Part shown: one piece after another, positions 36,436 to 47,735 of the stretch
Position numbering within the stretch: position 1 is the first letter of the stretch
How the letters are laid out: every line of letters begins with the position of its first letter
Origin: Saussurea involucrata
Lineage: Eukaryota; Streptophyta; Magnoliopsida; Asterales; Asteraceae
Length of the DNA stretch: 64,000 bases
Assembly (NCBI GenBank): GCA_033807775.1
Contig: CM066319.1
Coordinates: 137,752,983-137,816,982 of the forward strand
Direction of reading: 5' to 3'
Made by a program: the position numbers and the translations under genes
Notes under the pieces: generated by a model
Databases searched by the model: none
What the model saw: only the letters and a program-made list of their open reading frames with translations
Told to the model about the DNA's origin: nothing

Positions 36436-37390
36436 GGATTAGACTTCGTCCTCGAAGTCTAGACCGGCGAATAACTCGGAATAGTTCTCGAATACTTTTC
36501 TTACGAACAAAACTCCTTCAAGGACATCGAAATTATGATCGGAAGAACACTCCAACAACTAGATTCATTCCTAGTCAAACGACTTCGGTTGACTCCCATC
36601 CTTAGATGTTCCGCACATCCCGATTCAACTTTCAAGCTCTAACCATTCTAAAGGTGCTCACCAATATACCCTACCGGATACTCGAATCCGATCATTCCTA
36701 CCATTACTGCCGATTAACTTCCACGAGTTCTAATAGACTCCCAAAATTTATTTCACACGGGTCATCAAACCAGTAAACTTATAATCATCCAAGAAGGTCA
36801 TTCCACCATAACCATTCACCACAAGCAAACATCTCAGGATTACTACTACCATCAACATAATTTCCTTAAAATCGGCTACAATTCCCCAATTACACTAAGG
36901 CATTTGGCCTCAAGCCCAAAAGTCGACACCTAAGTATACTATTTACCTCAAAAATTCTACGCATTTATCCTCTTTATTACAAAGGGCATCATTCCCTAAC
37001 CGATACTATTCGACCTACAGTACCCACACGCGTGGGATACCCAACCTTCCACCATCGACGTATCTTTCACACTCGCTCTACGAAGCCTAGTTACACCCCA
37101 ACGCCAACCTCTCAGGTACGTCTCAAGTCCCGGCACATCGGAGCTACCTCTCAGGTAAGTGCCCAAGACTGTATCCTCTTAGTGCCTACTGGAAAGTCAA
37201 GGTCATAACACATGAATACCGGAGTCCCACCCCGAGATACCCAACCGACCATTAAGACCGAGCAATTGACCCATGACTATCACGGACAAAATTCGGAATT
37301 TCCCCCGAAACTCTCTCGCGTTTGGCATTTTCCTCCAAAACTGCCACCTCCTGAGCACTACCTATCGACTCGAGAAGAGGTGCAACCACT
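36436..37390 (-). other. Element D 3' interior, no recognisable integrase
   Basis: About 950 bp where integrase would be expected. I recognise none of the HHCC or D,D,E motifs on the minus strand. Either integrase was deleted or this part is too decayed. Confidence 0.5.
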
Positions 37391-38631
37391 GTTAACCGTT
37401 GACACAAGCCCCACAGTGGCTCACCATCCAGATGTCGACTAAGTGCGTCCGTAACAACATCCGCTTTACCGGGGTGGTAAAGTATCTCACCATCCTAATC
37501 CTTGACCATGTCAAGCCACCTCCTCTGACGCGTGTTGAGGTTTTACCGGTCATCAAGTACTGGAGGCTTTTATGGTTAGTGTATACACTTGACGCCATAC
37601 AAATAGTGCCTCCAAATCTTGAGAGCAAACACCACCAAATCTTACATACCCTCCGGCAAAGTCAACATCGGAGCCTCGCATAACGCCTGCGTAGCTCCTC
37701 AAAGCCCTCTGCTGCTCTTCACCCCAACTAAAAGCCGCAGATTTCTTCGTCAATCGGGTCATCGGTAAAGCAATCTTGGAGAAATCCTGAATGGATCTCC
37801 GGAAGTACCCTGCTAACCCAAGAAAACTCCGTACTTCAGTGAGAGTCTTTGGCACTTCCCACCGCATCACAGTCGTAATCTTGGCCGGATCCACCATAAT
37901 ACCATTCTGGTTCACGTCATGCCCTCGAAAGTGGACCTCTCGTAACCAGAACTCACACTTGGAGAGCTTAGCATACGGCTTCTCCCGCCTCAAACTTCCA
38001 AAACTTCTCGCAAATGCATCTCATGCTCTTCCTTCGACTTCGATTACACAAGAATATCGTCGATGAACACGATCACCGATCGATCCCACATAGGGCTACA
38101 TACCCGGTTCATGAGGTCCATGAACGCTGCGGGTGCATTGGTGAGCCCGAGAGGCATCACCACCAACTTGTAAATGGCCATAACGTGAACGAAAGGCCGT
38201 CTACTCCGTATCCTCTCTCCTCACCCGCATCCGATGATACCCCGATCTCAAATCAACCTTAGAGAACCACGAGGCTCCCTGAAGCTGATCGAACAAGTCA
38301 TCGATCATTGGCGGAGGATAACGATTCTTCACCGTAAGCTTATTCAACTCACGGTAGTCTATACACATCCGTTGGGACCCGTCTTTCTTTTTCACAAACA
38401 GAATCGGGGCTCCCCACGGTGGACAACTCGGCTTGATGAACTCCTTTTCGATAAGTTCCTGCAACGAGTGTACAACTCCTTCATTTCCGGTGGAGCCAGG
38501 CGATAAGGTGCCTTGGCCACCGGAGCAGCATCCGGAATCAAATCAATGCGGAACTCTACCTGTCGCTCGAGAGGTATCCCCGGTAACTCCTCAGGAAAAT
38601 ACGTCAGCAAACTCCCGTACAACTGGCACAT
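37391..38631 (-). pseudogene. Element D RT and RNase H remnants
   Basis: Minus-strand pieces in different frames. 38392-38631 gives the protease-RT linker (EFRIDLIPDAAPVAKAPYRL). 38201-38464 gives RT fingers with WGAPILFVKKKDGSQRMCID and DLRSGYH. A VFIDDIL catalytic motif can be read around 38060. 37553-37993 gives the RT end and connection (CEFWLREVHFRGHDV, EVRSFLGLAGYF). RNase H is internally deleted: a piece around 37540 (NHKSLQYL) is followed at about 37440-37500 by YHPGKADVVTDALSR in another frame. At least four lesions. Confidence 0.88.
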
Positions 38632-39037
38632 CCTCCGCAGACTTCTTCTCTCCGTCGACGCGCGTGTCGATCACATACGCCAAAAATCCCTGACCACTGT
38701 GCTGCAAGTACCTCCGAGCCCTCGCAGCCGAACATATCGCTGAGGTCCGCCTGGGCAAGCCTCCCTGAACTAGCATTTCTCCCCCGATTGGGGTTCGAAC
38801 TCGTACTTGTTTGCGACGACAAACAATCTCCGCATCATACGCATCCATCCAATCCATGCCCACAGTCACGCACAACTCCCGCATAGCGATCGGAATCAAA
38901 TCAATCGGGAACCTCACACCAGAGATCTCCAAAGTGCACCCCCGGTACACGTCAGTAACCGTCAAGGTCCTGTCTTCAGCAACTGCAACCACAAGTGGAC
39001 AGCCTAACCGTCCTACAACTCGGCCCCAAACACTCAC
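38591..39037 (-). pseudogene. Element D protease remnant
   Basis: A 148-codon open stretch with LIPIAMRELCVTVGMDWMDA and QGFLAYVID, which correspond to the C-terminal half of retroviral-type protease and the linker in A and B (MAMGEFDVVLGMDWLA). The catalytic DSG region upstream is only discernible in a shifted frame. Confidence 0.8.
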
Positions 39038-39099
39038 TGACTATGTGAGACACGGAAGGATGAGTAGCCCCGCTATCAATCGTCACCACAGCAAGCACT

Positions 39100-39830
39100 G
39101 AGTTAACCAAGAACGTACCTGTCACCACTTTATACGTAGTTTGTGCCTCCTCCACTCCCAGTTGACGAACTCTACCTCAGGCCGCCTCCATCCCAACAGC
39201 AAGTGAAGCATACTGCGCGGTACTCACGAACTCCCTGATCTTGGTACGTAACATATCCTTGTACCGTGTCCTCTTCATGTCCTCAAAAGCAGCATGCTAA
39301 GGATAGAATAATGTCATTTCCGTAAACTTTCGGTTCACCTCCTTTATGGCCTCCACAGTCTGACAGAGCTCCAAGAACTCTTTGGCACTCCTCTCCATCT
39401 CCACTAGAGGCACATGCTCTACACGAAACATACGACGAACTCCTCCTAGGTCAAGTAGTGCGCCCGTTAAGCGTCAAAGCAGTAGCACACCAGTCTTTCG
39501 CTCCGTCTCGTAACAGATTCACCGCGAAGCGAACCTTCTAGTTCGCAGGACAACCACCGGTAAAGAATGTGCACTCCATAACCGATCCCGACCCTCTTGT
39601 TCGAGGCTGCCCACCCGCAGGGGGTGGAATCGCTGCGATGCGCTCCTCCATCGACACTATTACCTCATCACGAAATGGCGGTAATAATTTCGGGGATCGC
39701 CTCCTCAAAATATGCGTCACCTCGACCGCAAACATCTCACGAATCTGATCAGCAATAATTCCAGCATCAGCATCTGGATCAACATTGTTGTTCCTCTTTA
39801 ACGAGCTACTAGCACACATTAAAACCTGCT
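39100..39830 (-). pseudogene. Element D gag remnant
   Basis: The minus strand from about 39819 has an open start MCASSSLKRNNNVDPDADAG and continues for 93 codons. Shifted pieces follow towards 39100. It lies in the gag position between leader and protease. I see no intact zinc knuckle. Homology to gag is mainly positional. Confidence 0.5.
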
Positions 39831-39989
39831 AACTACGCTCACGCTCAACTCTTCAGTTTCTCCGTGACTTTCCCCGACTCGAGCACGGATCATGTGCTTC
39901 AGATAGTAGGAGCTCTGCTACTACCCTTCACACCTATCCCTACTCGTTTCGAGTCCTGTCCCGGGACGTCCAAGTAGTTGCTTACCACA

Positions 39990-40760
39990 ACCAAACACAT
40001 ATGCCTATTCCGGCATATGCAAACACTTTTCCTAGCTCCCTAGAAAAGTCGTAATACCCCACTACCCTTGCTAGAACGGAACCCCCACTAGCCCTGACGA
40101 GTCGCCTCGTGAACGCACAGTCGTATACAGTGGAAACCAGATAGACATTCGAATATAAGATTCTATCCTACAACGGTTGGACTCAAACAAGAGCTGCGAA
40201 ATAGAACTAAATCCAACATTCTAAGGCTACTCAGTTCCTACTGCATACAACCTATAGTGCATTCGCTTAACGACCTATCAAAGTTAGCATAAGTTCCTAA
40301 TAGCAAGTAACAAGTATACAGTACCATAAAATCCACGTAAGCAATCTAGCATACATACTCCTATGTTCTTAGAAAGCAATCTAGCATACGTACTCATATG
40401 TAAACGCTATTCCCAGCTCACTAGGAATTTCATCTCATCCCACTACTCTTGCTACAACGGAATCCCTGTTAGCCATAACGAGTTGCCTCGCGAATACCCA
40501 GTCGCATGCAGCGTGAATCAAATAGACATTCGAATACAAGATTCTATCCTAGAACGGTTGGACTCAAACAAGAGCTGCGCAATAGAACTAAATCAAATAT
40601 TCTAAGGCTATATGATTCTTACTGCATACAACCTATAGGGCCTTCACTTAACAACCTACTATAACTAGCATTGATTCCTACTAGCAAGCAGTCATCGTAC
40701 AGTACAGTGTAAACAACCTAGGCAATCTAGCATGCATACCCTATGCCTAGAAAGCAATAA
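39990..40760. repeat. Direct duplication of about 380 bp in element D leader
   Basis: Two diverged tandem copies, offset about 380 bp. Anchors are ATAGACATTCGAAT at 40141 and 40520, and GGTTGGACTCAAACAAGAGC at about 40175 and 40555. It lies in the untranslated leader between PBS and gag. Confidence 0.85.
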
Positions 40761-40950
40761 ATACACTAAGTGCTGTACCTTCCCAATTGGCGTCGACTGA
40801 CTGTACACACTGCGCCCACGATCACCGTTTCCCAAACGGGCTTTCTCCGTTCATTTATTTTCAAAGATTTTAATAAGAGAGTTTAAAAAAACTTCATAGC
40901 CGCAACTTGAGACCAAACACACCGAGATGTGTTTGATTCACTCAAGCTGT

Positions 40951-40963
40951 GCTCTGATACCAA
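40951..40963 (-). promoter_or_regulatory. Element D primer binding site (tRNA-iMet type)
   Basis: The minus strand reads TTGGTATCAGAGC two bases after the 5' LTR end. Confidence 0.92.
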
Positions 40964-40965
40964 GT

Positions 40966-42929
40966 TGTAACGTCCCAAAAATTACAAGGAATTTAAAATT
41001 TTAAAACATGCATTTCATTATAAAACAATCACAATTTAATAATTCGTAACTCAAATGAAGTTAACGTCGTTAACTCGAGCAGTTAGTAAAGTTTATGCAG
41101 CGGAAATTTCATAGAATAAAATCCAAAGGTTTGAAAGTGAAACTTAAACAATTCTCGACACTCCGCGCCTAGTGTGTGTACCGTCAAGCCCGACTGCCGC
41201 TCGCACCTGAAATCACAACATATTGGGAAAAGGGTAAGCTAAACGCTTAGTGAGTCCTACCACACACGTAGGTAGCAACCCCACGTATATCGCCCCTACT
41301 CGCAAGTAGGCAACATCACCACCACCACGAATATAAAAACCACATAATGATTAATGCATAAAATGAACCTCGGTCCCACCGAGTACACCAAAAAAATATA
41401 TCGACACAAGCTTAGTCCCACCGAGCCCTCGGTCCCACCGAGCCCTCGGTCCCACCGAGTAAAGACATTGATACCAGCTCAGTCCCACCGAGCCCTCGGT
41501 CCCACCGAGTAAAGATAATACAATTGTACTAGCTCAGACCCACCGAGCCCTCGGTCCCACCGAGCCCTCGATCCCACCGAGGTGTACACAAGCATAAATA
41601 ATCCACATATAAATTCAACAAATCACCACTAGTTATCACATCCCAACTAGTTCACGTAAGCACGTAATAACACATAATAACACGTAGCACAAAATAACGA
41701 TATGCATGAAATTCCTAACTACGTGGTGAGAGAACTCACCTCAAAACAACGCGACGCGCTCCCGAGCCGCAACACCAGTACGTCAACCTTCCTCACTTTT
41801 CCCACCTAAATACGCACTAAGAACGTCAACGGAAGGTCCCAACTCACGACACTTTTACTAGTTTAACAAAACTAAAAATCCAGCTTTTATACTATAAACG
41901 CAGGTCTGTTCGGGACCCATTTTACCCCTGCTAAACTGATCAAACCAAAAATCTAATTCCACATTCAGGAAGTTCAATGTCTTACGGTTCCAGGGACGTA
42001 TCGCACACGTCCTAACGATATTCCTAGCACTCTATATGAATTTTACAAAAACACCTCTCAGAGCAGCTAAAACAGGACCTGTCCGTATAAAATGGCAATT
42101 TGACACTAGCTATGGCCCGAACTGGTTTTTCCACAAAACATATAAAAGTTACTAGACTCAGAATGGGAACTTTTGGCACCAGTTCCATCCCAATCCGACA
42201 TTCCTAATAGAAGATATAGCTTATACAAAACAGGGCAGAAACTGCACGATTTACATAAAATGATAAATTTTGAACTTGAACCCAATAAGTTATCTTAATC
42301 CAAACAGACCCACGAAGAAACATGACTTACTGAATTAGGGTTAACATGGGCTGAACAAAACCATGCACCACCCACTGCCGCCTCCGGCGGTGGTGGTGGC
42401 TGGCGGTATTCTCGCGACGAACAAAACGAAAAGACACGGAAAGGAAAACGAACGATTACCTCGTTGCAACTCCTCCTTCTTCTCGATTCCGGTAGCAAGC
42501 AGCGGCGTTCCTCTCCTTCCCGGCGTCTCTCACTCTCCGGCGAACACTCTCCCTCTCTCTCCTCTCGCCGGCGACCACACTCCCTTTCCCTCTCGATTTC
42601 CCTCTCTCTCTCTCTCCGGTTTCCCTCTCTCTCGGCCGAACACCACCAAAAGGGGGAGGGGGGAATGACTAAAGGGTTCTTGGGGAGTTACTAGCATGAA
42701 ACCGAAGGGGAAGAGGAAGGGAGGGTCTCTTGGCTGATCCCTTGCCAAACTTTGGTGAAATGCCCCAATTAGCCCCTCAACTTTCCTTTCCTTGCAAAAA
42801 CCCAAAAAGGTTGACTCATTTAACTTTTTGGTCCGGTTCGACTAACCCTGCTAATGGAAACCACATTAAATCCAACTTAAAAGAAAAGAATTAATAAAAG
42901 AAATTACATATCGGGGTACGGGCTTTACA
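40966..42929 (-). mobile_element. Element D 5' LTR (right copy)
   Basis: 1964 bp, 141 bp longer than the other LTR because the CTCGGTCCCACCGAG array (41425-41580) is expanded. TSD TAAGT follows at 42930. Confidence 0.93.
41370..41582. repeat. CTCGGTCCCACCGAG minisatellite in element D LTR
   Basis: Repeated CCCTCGGTCCCACCGAG with spacers such as TAAAGACATTG. Each core is an inverted repeat CTCGGT-CCC-ACCGAG. The left LTR has only a short version (35010-35075). Confidence 0.92.
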
Positions 42930-43472
42930 TAAGTTCTCTTTTCTTGATTGTCCGGATGAAGTATGATACCGGATAGTGTCCGGATTACTTAGGTTTCCGG
43001 ATGGTGTCCGGATTACTTATACTGTCCGAAAACAGCATGCTGTCCGGATTATTGGTGTTGTCCGGAAAACTCTGTTGTGTCCGGATACTTTTGCTGTTTG
43101 GCCAATATTGAGAGTTTAGATGCTGTCGAGTATCCAGTAACCTGTATTTTGTTAACCATTAGATAGGGAATGAATGAGGACTGACTATTCTGTGGTCTTG
43201 ACTTGAGTACGGGTTTGGGGGCAACATTTGAGGATTTGAGTTCTTTAGAGTTGTTAGCCTTAGTAAGACTTATGTGTTTTATGTGGTAAAGAGATATCTG
43301 TATATAATTGTTACAGATCCTGTGAATTCTGGGTAAAGGACTGAACCTGTTTAGAAGGCTTGGAAACGTGTTGATAAGCAATCAGGTGAGTTTTACTTTA
43401 AAAGTATTTTTAACTGGAATACATATACGTATGGTTTGGGAATGTGATAATTGGTGATTATGTGTATATATG
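42930..43472 (+). mobile_element. Element B 3' LTR, second part
   Basis: Resumes after element D (TSD copy 42930-42934) with the TCCGGA-rich region and ends at TSD ATATG (43468-43472) of solo LTR E. Confidence 0.93.
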
Positions 43473-43498
43473 TGTTGTATGAATTGGGTGATCCTTTT

Positions 43499-43558
<60 letters not shown>

Positions 43559-45527
43559 CCAAAAGCCTATGAAATATTAAATCACACCCTTTAAAACTGA
43601 TAAGAAATAAACTTTGACGCAAGTATACATCTTAGTCTATTATCGTCTCAAACAAGTAATAATGGTACAAAAGTACCGGATATCGAACCCACAGGGAAGC
43701 GTGGAAAAATTTCTCTTTTTAAAGTCCTGTTCGTAAAAGTGAGTTTCAGATGGCGAATTCGAAAACAGATTGGTTGATTTGATTAACAGCTAATGACATG
43801 AATCAGTTACAAAAAGAAGCACAAGGTACAAAGATCCGTTGGGATGATCGTAATAATTAAATATAGCGATGAGACCGCATTCCTCAGTTATCTCAGACGT
43901 CGACTATTTCATGATACAACGAACCGGGTGTCAATTGGTCAACTGTTTTTACACCACGAAATATAACATTGATTTAAATAACTTCGGACAATCATGCAGT
44001 ACGCGACACCTTTCTATTCAATTATTAGTCTCAGTCCCAACTTTACTTTATACCCCGAACTAAAATGGTTAGCCCATCATCGTTCGGTTTCTCATTATAA
44101 AAGATATGTAAAATTGGAAAGCAAATAATGGAGATGGACAATGTATGAAAAAGACGTAACTTGTTATGCAAGTAACGACGGATTTATCTAATGAAAAGTT
44201 AACGACAACTTGGAATTTAAATGGAAAGTCTTGTTTTAAATGTAAAACTTAAAATAAAAGAACCTTTAAGTGAACCACCACCGGTTACGTTTGGAATAAA
44301 TTCCAAACGTTAAGCTATGGATTTGGTTACTTAAAAAGCCCGGAAATTAATTAACTAAACTGCGAGTTTAAGGTAAGAGAGATTTTTGCTAGTATTAAAA
44401 CTAAAATCGTGAGTATCGAAAGGAAACAAAGTTAGTAGCAAATAACAAAGTCGTAGACAATTAAAGAAAGTTGATGGCAATCAACAACGAAAACCGTAAA
44501 TATCGAGAGTAAGCAAGATTAAGAGTAAACTACTAAAAGCCGTACACAATGGAAATGGTTAGCACCGAGATTATGAGCAGATTAGTAAAACCGTAAACAA
44601 TGCAAAACGTTAGAATCGAGTCACGAGCTGCAGAAGACAATCGTTAGCTAACAAGTAAAATACCGACCATAGTGAAATCGATGAAACCGTAAGAAAGACA
44701 ATGGAACTTTAACGAGAACTTTGCGATTAATGAAAACACGAGATTAATAAAAACACACTTATGTTAGACGAGAAATAAAACCCGAGCGTAATTGGGATCA
44801 CAAGGGTGTGAGATGTGAACCAACCCAATTGAAACTTGGATTTGGTTCACTTGCTACAAACTTCGAACCACACTAAATAGCAACCGAAATGGAGGAAAGT
44901 GTCGGCTGCCATCTCTTACCTACTACTACTATATTAAACTAAGATATGGAATATGAGATGCCAAATTGATGATCTGATACACTAAACTACATACATATAT
45001 ATAAGGCAAGAGTAACTTGGGGCCCAAGATGTGTTCTTGGGGGCCCAAGTTCAACTCTACAAGATCAGCCCAACATACAAATTAAGAGTCTAAATTATGT
45101 ATCCTTCAAGCCCAAAAAATGCCATCCAAAAATCGGCCCAAGTGATTAAATATGAAATCTGCATTTTCGGCCCATGTGAGAGATATTCATGCCATCCACA
45201 AAAACGTAAGCCCGGTCTTCAAAAATTGGAGTCTTCGTTTCCGTTCAAAAGTTTGCAATCCGCATTCTTCTTAATTATATATTACTCCAAACGACCGTCT
45301 TCTTGCAACCTAAAATACATGAAATATAAAATTAGATTTTTGGTGCGACTTTTATGTGATTTTTATGTGTTTTTGTGTGATTTTTAGCTAAATTAATACC
45401 CGGAAGTATTAATCTTTTATTTACGTAAATATTACTAAAATTAATTAAAAGTGACTCAATGGGATAATAAAATGGCTCAAAAATTCGAATTATACGTCTA
45501 AAATAGGGTTAAATAATAACCCTATCA
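43473..45527 (-). mobile_element. Element E: Athila-like solo LTR
   Basis: 2055 bp with TG...CA ends and a perfect 5-bp TSD ATATG (43468-43472 and 45528-45532). There is no internal region, so it is a solo LTR left by LTR-LTR recombination. On the minus strand it starts TGATAGGGTTATTATTT, like TGATAACTCTATTTTTAG of element C. It also shares with C the motif CTGTGGGTTCGATATCCGG followed by TATTACTTG and GACGAT. A (TA)n tract lies at about 43502-43556. Open frames inside have no known relatives and I do not call them. Confidence 0.9.
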
Positions 45528-46153
45528 ATATGCGATACATGTGAATTATAATATATTGAGGTATTATATTTACATGAGTATTATGATGTGTCATAATACG
45601 TTGGCCGGGCTTAGGACCGGTGTGTTTGGCTATAGAATCTGTATAGCGTTGTTTGGCTGTAGATGTTGTACAGCGTTGTAAATTATTAGTTGGCTTACAA
45701 CCAACTAATATGGCCAGGAGGAATGAGAAGGGAAGGTACACGATGTGTGAGTTCAAATTGATATATTTGATTGTGCTGTGTGATTTATATGAATAGGGTT
45801 TATATAAATGATTTCAATCTAACAGGGATTTATCTCACTTAGACCATTAGGTCTAACCCTCATTTTGTTTTAAAATATGTATTCTAGGTGGCGGATCGGG
45901 TAAGATCAAGTAATTAGAGTAATCAAGGGATGGCTTTTGTGAAGGAATATATGATGAAAATTTTGGCATGTTTAGCAGTTGTTTTACAATATTAAATGTT
46001 ATGTATGTATTTAGTACAAAGTTTGTAGTAGAATGGCTTCTGCTAATTGTAAAAGACTTCGGGACCGTACTGGTAATATGATGTCTCTTTTGTTATATCG
46101 ATGTTATGTTACATTATGTGATCTGTTGTGTATATGGGATTTGGGTTGTTATA
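45528..46153 (+). mobile_element. Element B 3' LTR, third part
   Basis: Ends TTGTTATA, where the 5' LTR has TTGTTACA: a single C to T change in the terminal CA. Followed by TSD AAGGG (46154-46158). Confidence 0.92.
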
Positions 46154-46158
46154 AAGGG

Positions 46159-46868
46159 CGTACGCTTTAGATTTCCAAGGCTCATGGGAGAAGCATCTAC
46201 CATTGATCGAGTTTGCTTATAATAATAGCTATCACTCGAGCATCAAGGCGGCACCATTTGAAGCACTCTATGGTAGAAAATGTCGGATACCGTTGTGTTG
46301 GAACGAAGTAAGAGAGAGGCAGTTGGCCGGACAAGAAATTGTACAGTTGACTTCGGACAAGATTGTCCAAGTGCAAGAGAGATTGAAGGTCGCTCACGAC
46401 CGTCAGAAGAGTTATGCGGATAAAATGCGAAAGGATATAGAATTCCAGGTCGGGGATTTTGTTTTGTTAAAGGTATCCCCGTGGAAGGGAGTCGTACGGT
46501 TTAGGAAACGGGGGAAGCTAAGCCCACGTTACATCAGACCGTTTGAGATTACCGAACGAATTGGGGAAGTGGCATATAGGTTGGACCTACCGGAAGAACT
46601 GAGCAGTATTCATAATGCGTTTCATGTGTCTAATCTTAGGAAGTGTTTAGCCGACGTGACCAAAGCGGTGCCGTTAAGTGACATAAAAGTAGATGAGAAA
46701 CTAAATTTTGTAGAAGAACCCGAAGCCATCACGGACGTTAAGGTGAGGAAGTCACGGAACAAGGAGACCAAGCTAGTAAAGGTTCAATGGCGGCACCATA
46801 AGGGTCCAGAGGCGACCTGGGAGTTGGAGTCGGAGATGAAAGCTAGATTCCCGCATCTTTTCCAATAA
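46159..46868 (+). pseudogene. Element A gag-pol, 3' part (integrase C-terminus and chromodomain)
   Basis: The frame of element A resumes in phase after the TSD. It encodes the end of the integrase core and its C-terminal domain (LPLIEFAYNNSYHSSI, then FVLLKVSPWKGVVRF and LSPRYIRPFEI), and a terminal chromodomain-like segment (KVQWRHHKGPEATWE near the end). It stops at 46866-46868. Family knowledge: such domains in chromoviruses recognise marked heterochromatin and bias integration. This part of A has no stop. Confidence 0.93.
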
Positions 46869-46889
46869 GGAATTCCGGGGACGAAATTC

Positions 46890-46903
46890 TTTTAAGGGGG
46901 GAG
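46890..46903 (+). promoter_or_regulatory. Element A polypurine tract
   Basis: TTTTAAGGGGGGAG just before the 3' LTR. Confidence 0.8.
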
Positions 46904-47004
46904 TGTTGTAACAACCGAGTTTTCTTTGTATTTATAAAAGTTTAGTGTCTCTTGTTTAGAAAGGAAAGTATAGTTGGAGGGTCAGATTATAATTGGGGAG
47001 AAAG

Positions 47005-47014
47005 TATATAAAGG
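47005..47014 (+). promoter_or_regulatory. TATA box of element A LTR
   Basis: TATATAAAGG about 100 bases into the LTR. Confidence 0.5.
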
Positions 47015-47578
47015 CACTTTTCCCTAGGGTTGAATTGAGAAATCAGTATTATTTTTCCTGTTGTGTGGGTTGGTGGCGGCGAGAAGAAGAAAGGAGGAAG
47101 AAAATCTCAAGTGGAATTTCTCAAATTTGTGCCAAGGATCTGATAAGGTAATCTTCTAGAGTACTTTCTTTCTATTATCTTCAAGGTTCCAATTCTTCTT
47201 CTTCTTCACTTAAAATCTTAGGATTTGAGTTAGGAATTTCACCATGTTTAGTTCACCTAAAACCCCCTGTGATTTCGTTTTGAGATTTTGGCTTGGTAAA
47301 TTGATTTAGAAAACAAAGAATTGAATTGGTGATGTTTCATGAATTAGGAGCTGAACTTAAGTTTACATTTATTCAATTCTGGGTTTAAAATCAGAAAGAA
47401 ATCGATGGCAAGCTAGTGGTGTTAAGGAAATCAATCGGTTCCTTGGTCTTAGGATGAAATTTAAGCATAAATGGGGTAAGAGTAGAAATATCGCAGGTCA
47501 GTGGCTAATAAGAAAGTGAAATAGAGTATTTGGCTGAGTTTTTGGTCGCTGAACTGAGGAAGAAGACGAGTTGCAGGT

Positions 47579-47735
47579 CTGGCGCAAACCTGCCTTGGCG
47601 CAATGCAGGTAGTGGCGCAAAGTCTAGATTGCGCCAGCCTTAGTGGCGCAAAGTCTAGATTCGCGCCAGCCCTGGTGGCGCAATGTTCAATTTGCGCTAG
47701 CCCTGGTGGCGCAAACCCGAGCCCAGCGCAATCTG
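47579..47735. repeat. GGCGCAA minisatellite in element A LTR
   Basis: Four to five diverged copies of a roughly 36-bp unit, TGGCGCAAAGTCTAGATT followed by GCGCCAGCC. GGCGCAA and TTGCGCC/TTGCGCT pair as inverted repeats within and between units. Confidence 0.88.

Larger units (their letters stand above)
34599..42929 (-). mobile_element. Element D: decayed Ty3/Gypsy element inserted in the 3' LTR of B
   Basis: 8.3 kb, minus strand. TSD TAAGT at 34594-34598 and 42930-42934. On the minus strand the LTRs begin TGTAAAACCCG or TGTAAAGCCCG and end GGGACGTTACA, resembling the LTR end of element A. PBS and PPT are in place. The interior keeps recognisable pieces of gag, protease, RT and RNase H, all with shifts and stops. 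I find no integrase, so this copy was probably moved by proteins of relatives. Confidence 0.93.
15328..46153 (+). mobile_element. Element B: Tekay-like Ty3/Gypsy chromovirus inserted in A
   Basis: LTRs start TGTAATACCCC and end TTGTTACA (5') or TTGTTATA (3'). The TSD is AAGGG on both sides. The 5' LTR consists of 15328-16376 plus 28577-29202 and the 3' LTR of 34083-34598 plus 42935-43472 plus 45533-46153. Both sum to 1675 bp once the insertions and their TSD copies are removed, which independently confirms elements C, D and E. The internal region is 29203-34082 with PBS, gag-pol and PPT. B is broken by one frameshift and one stop. Confidence 0.95.
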
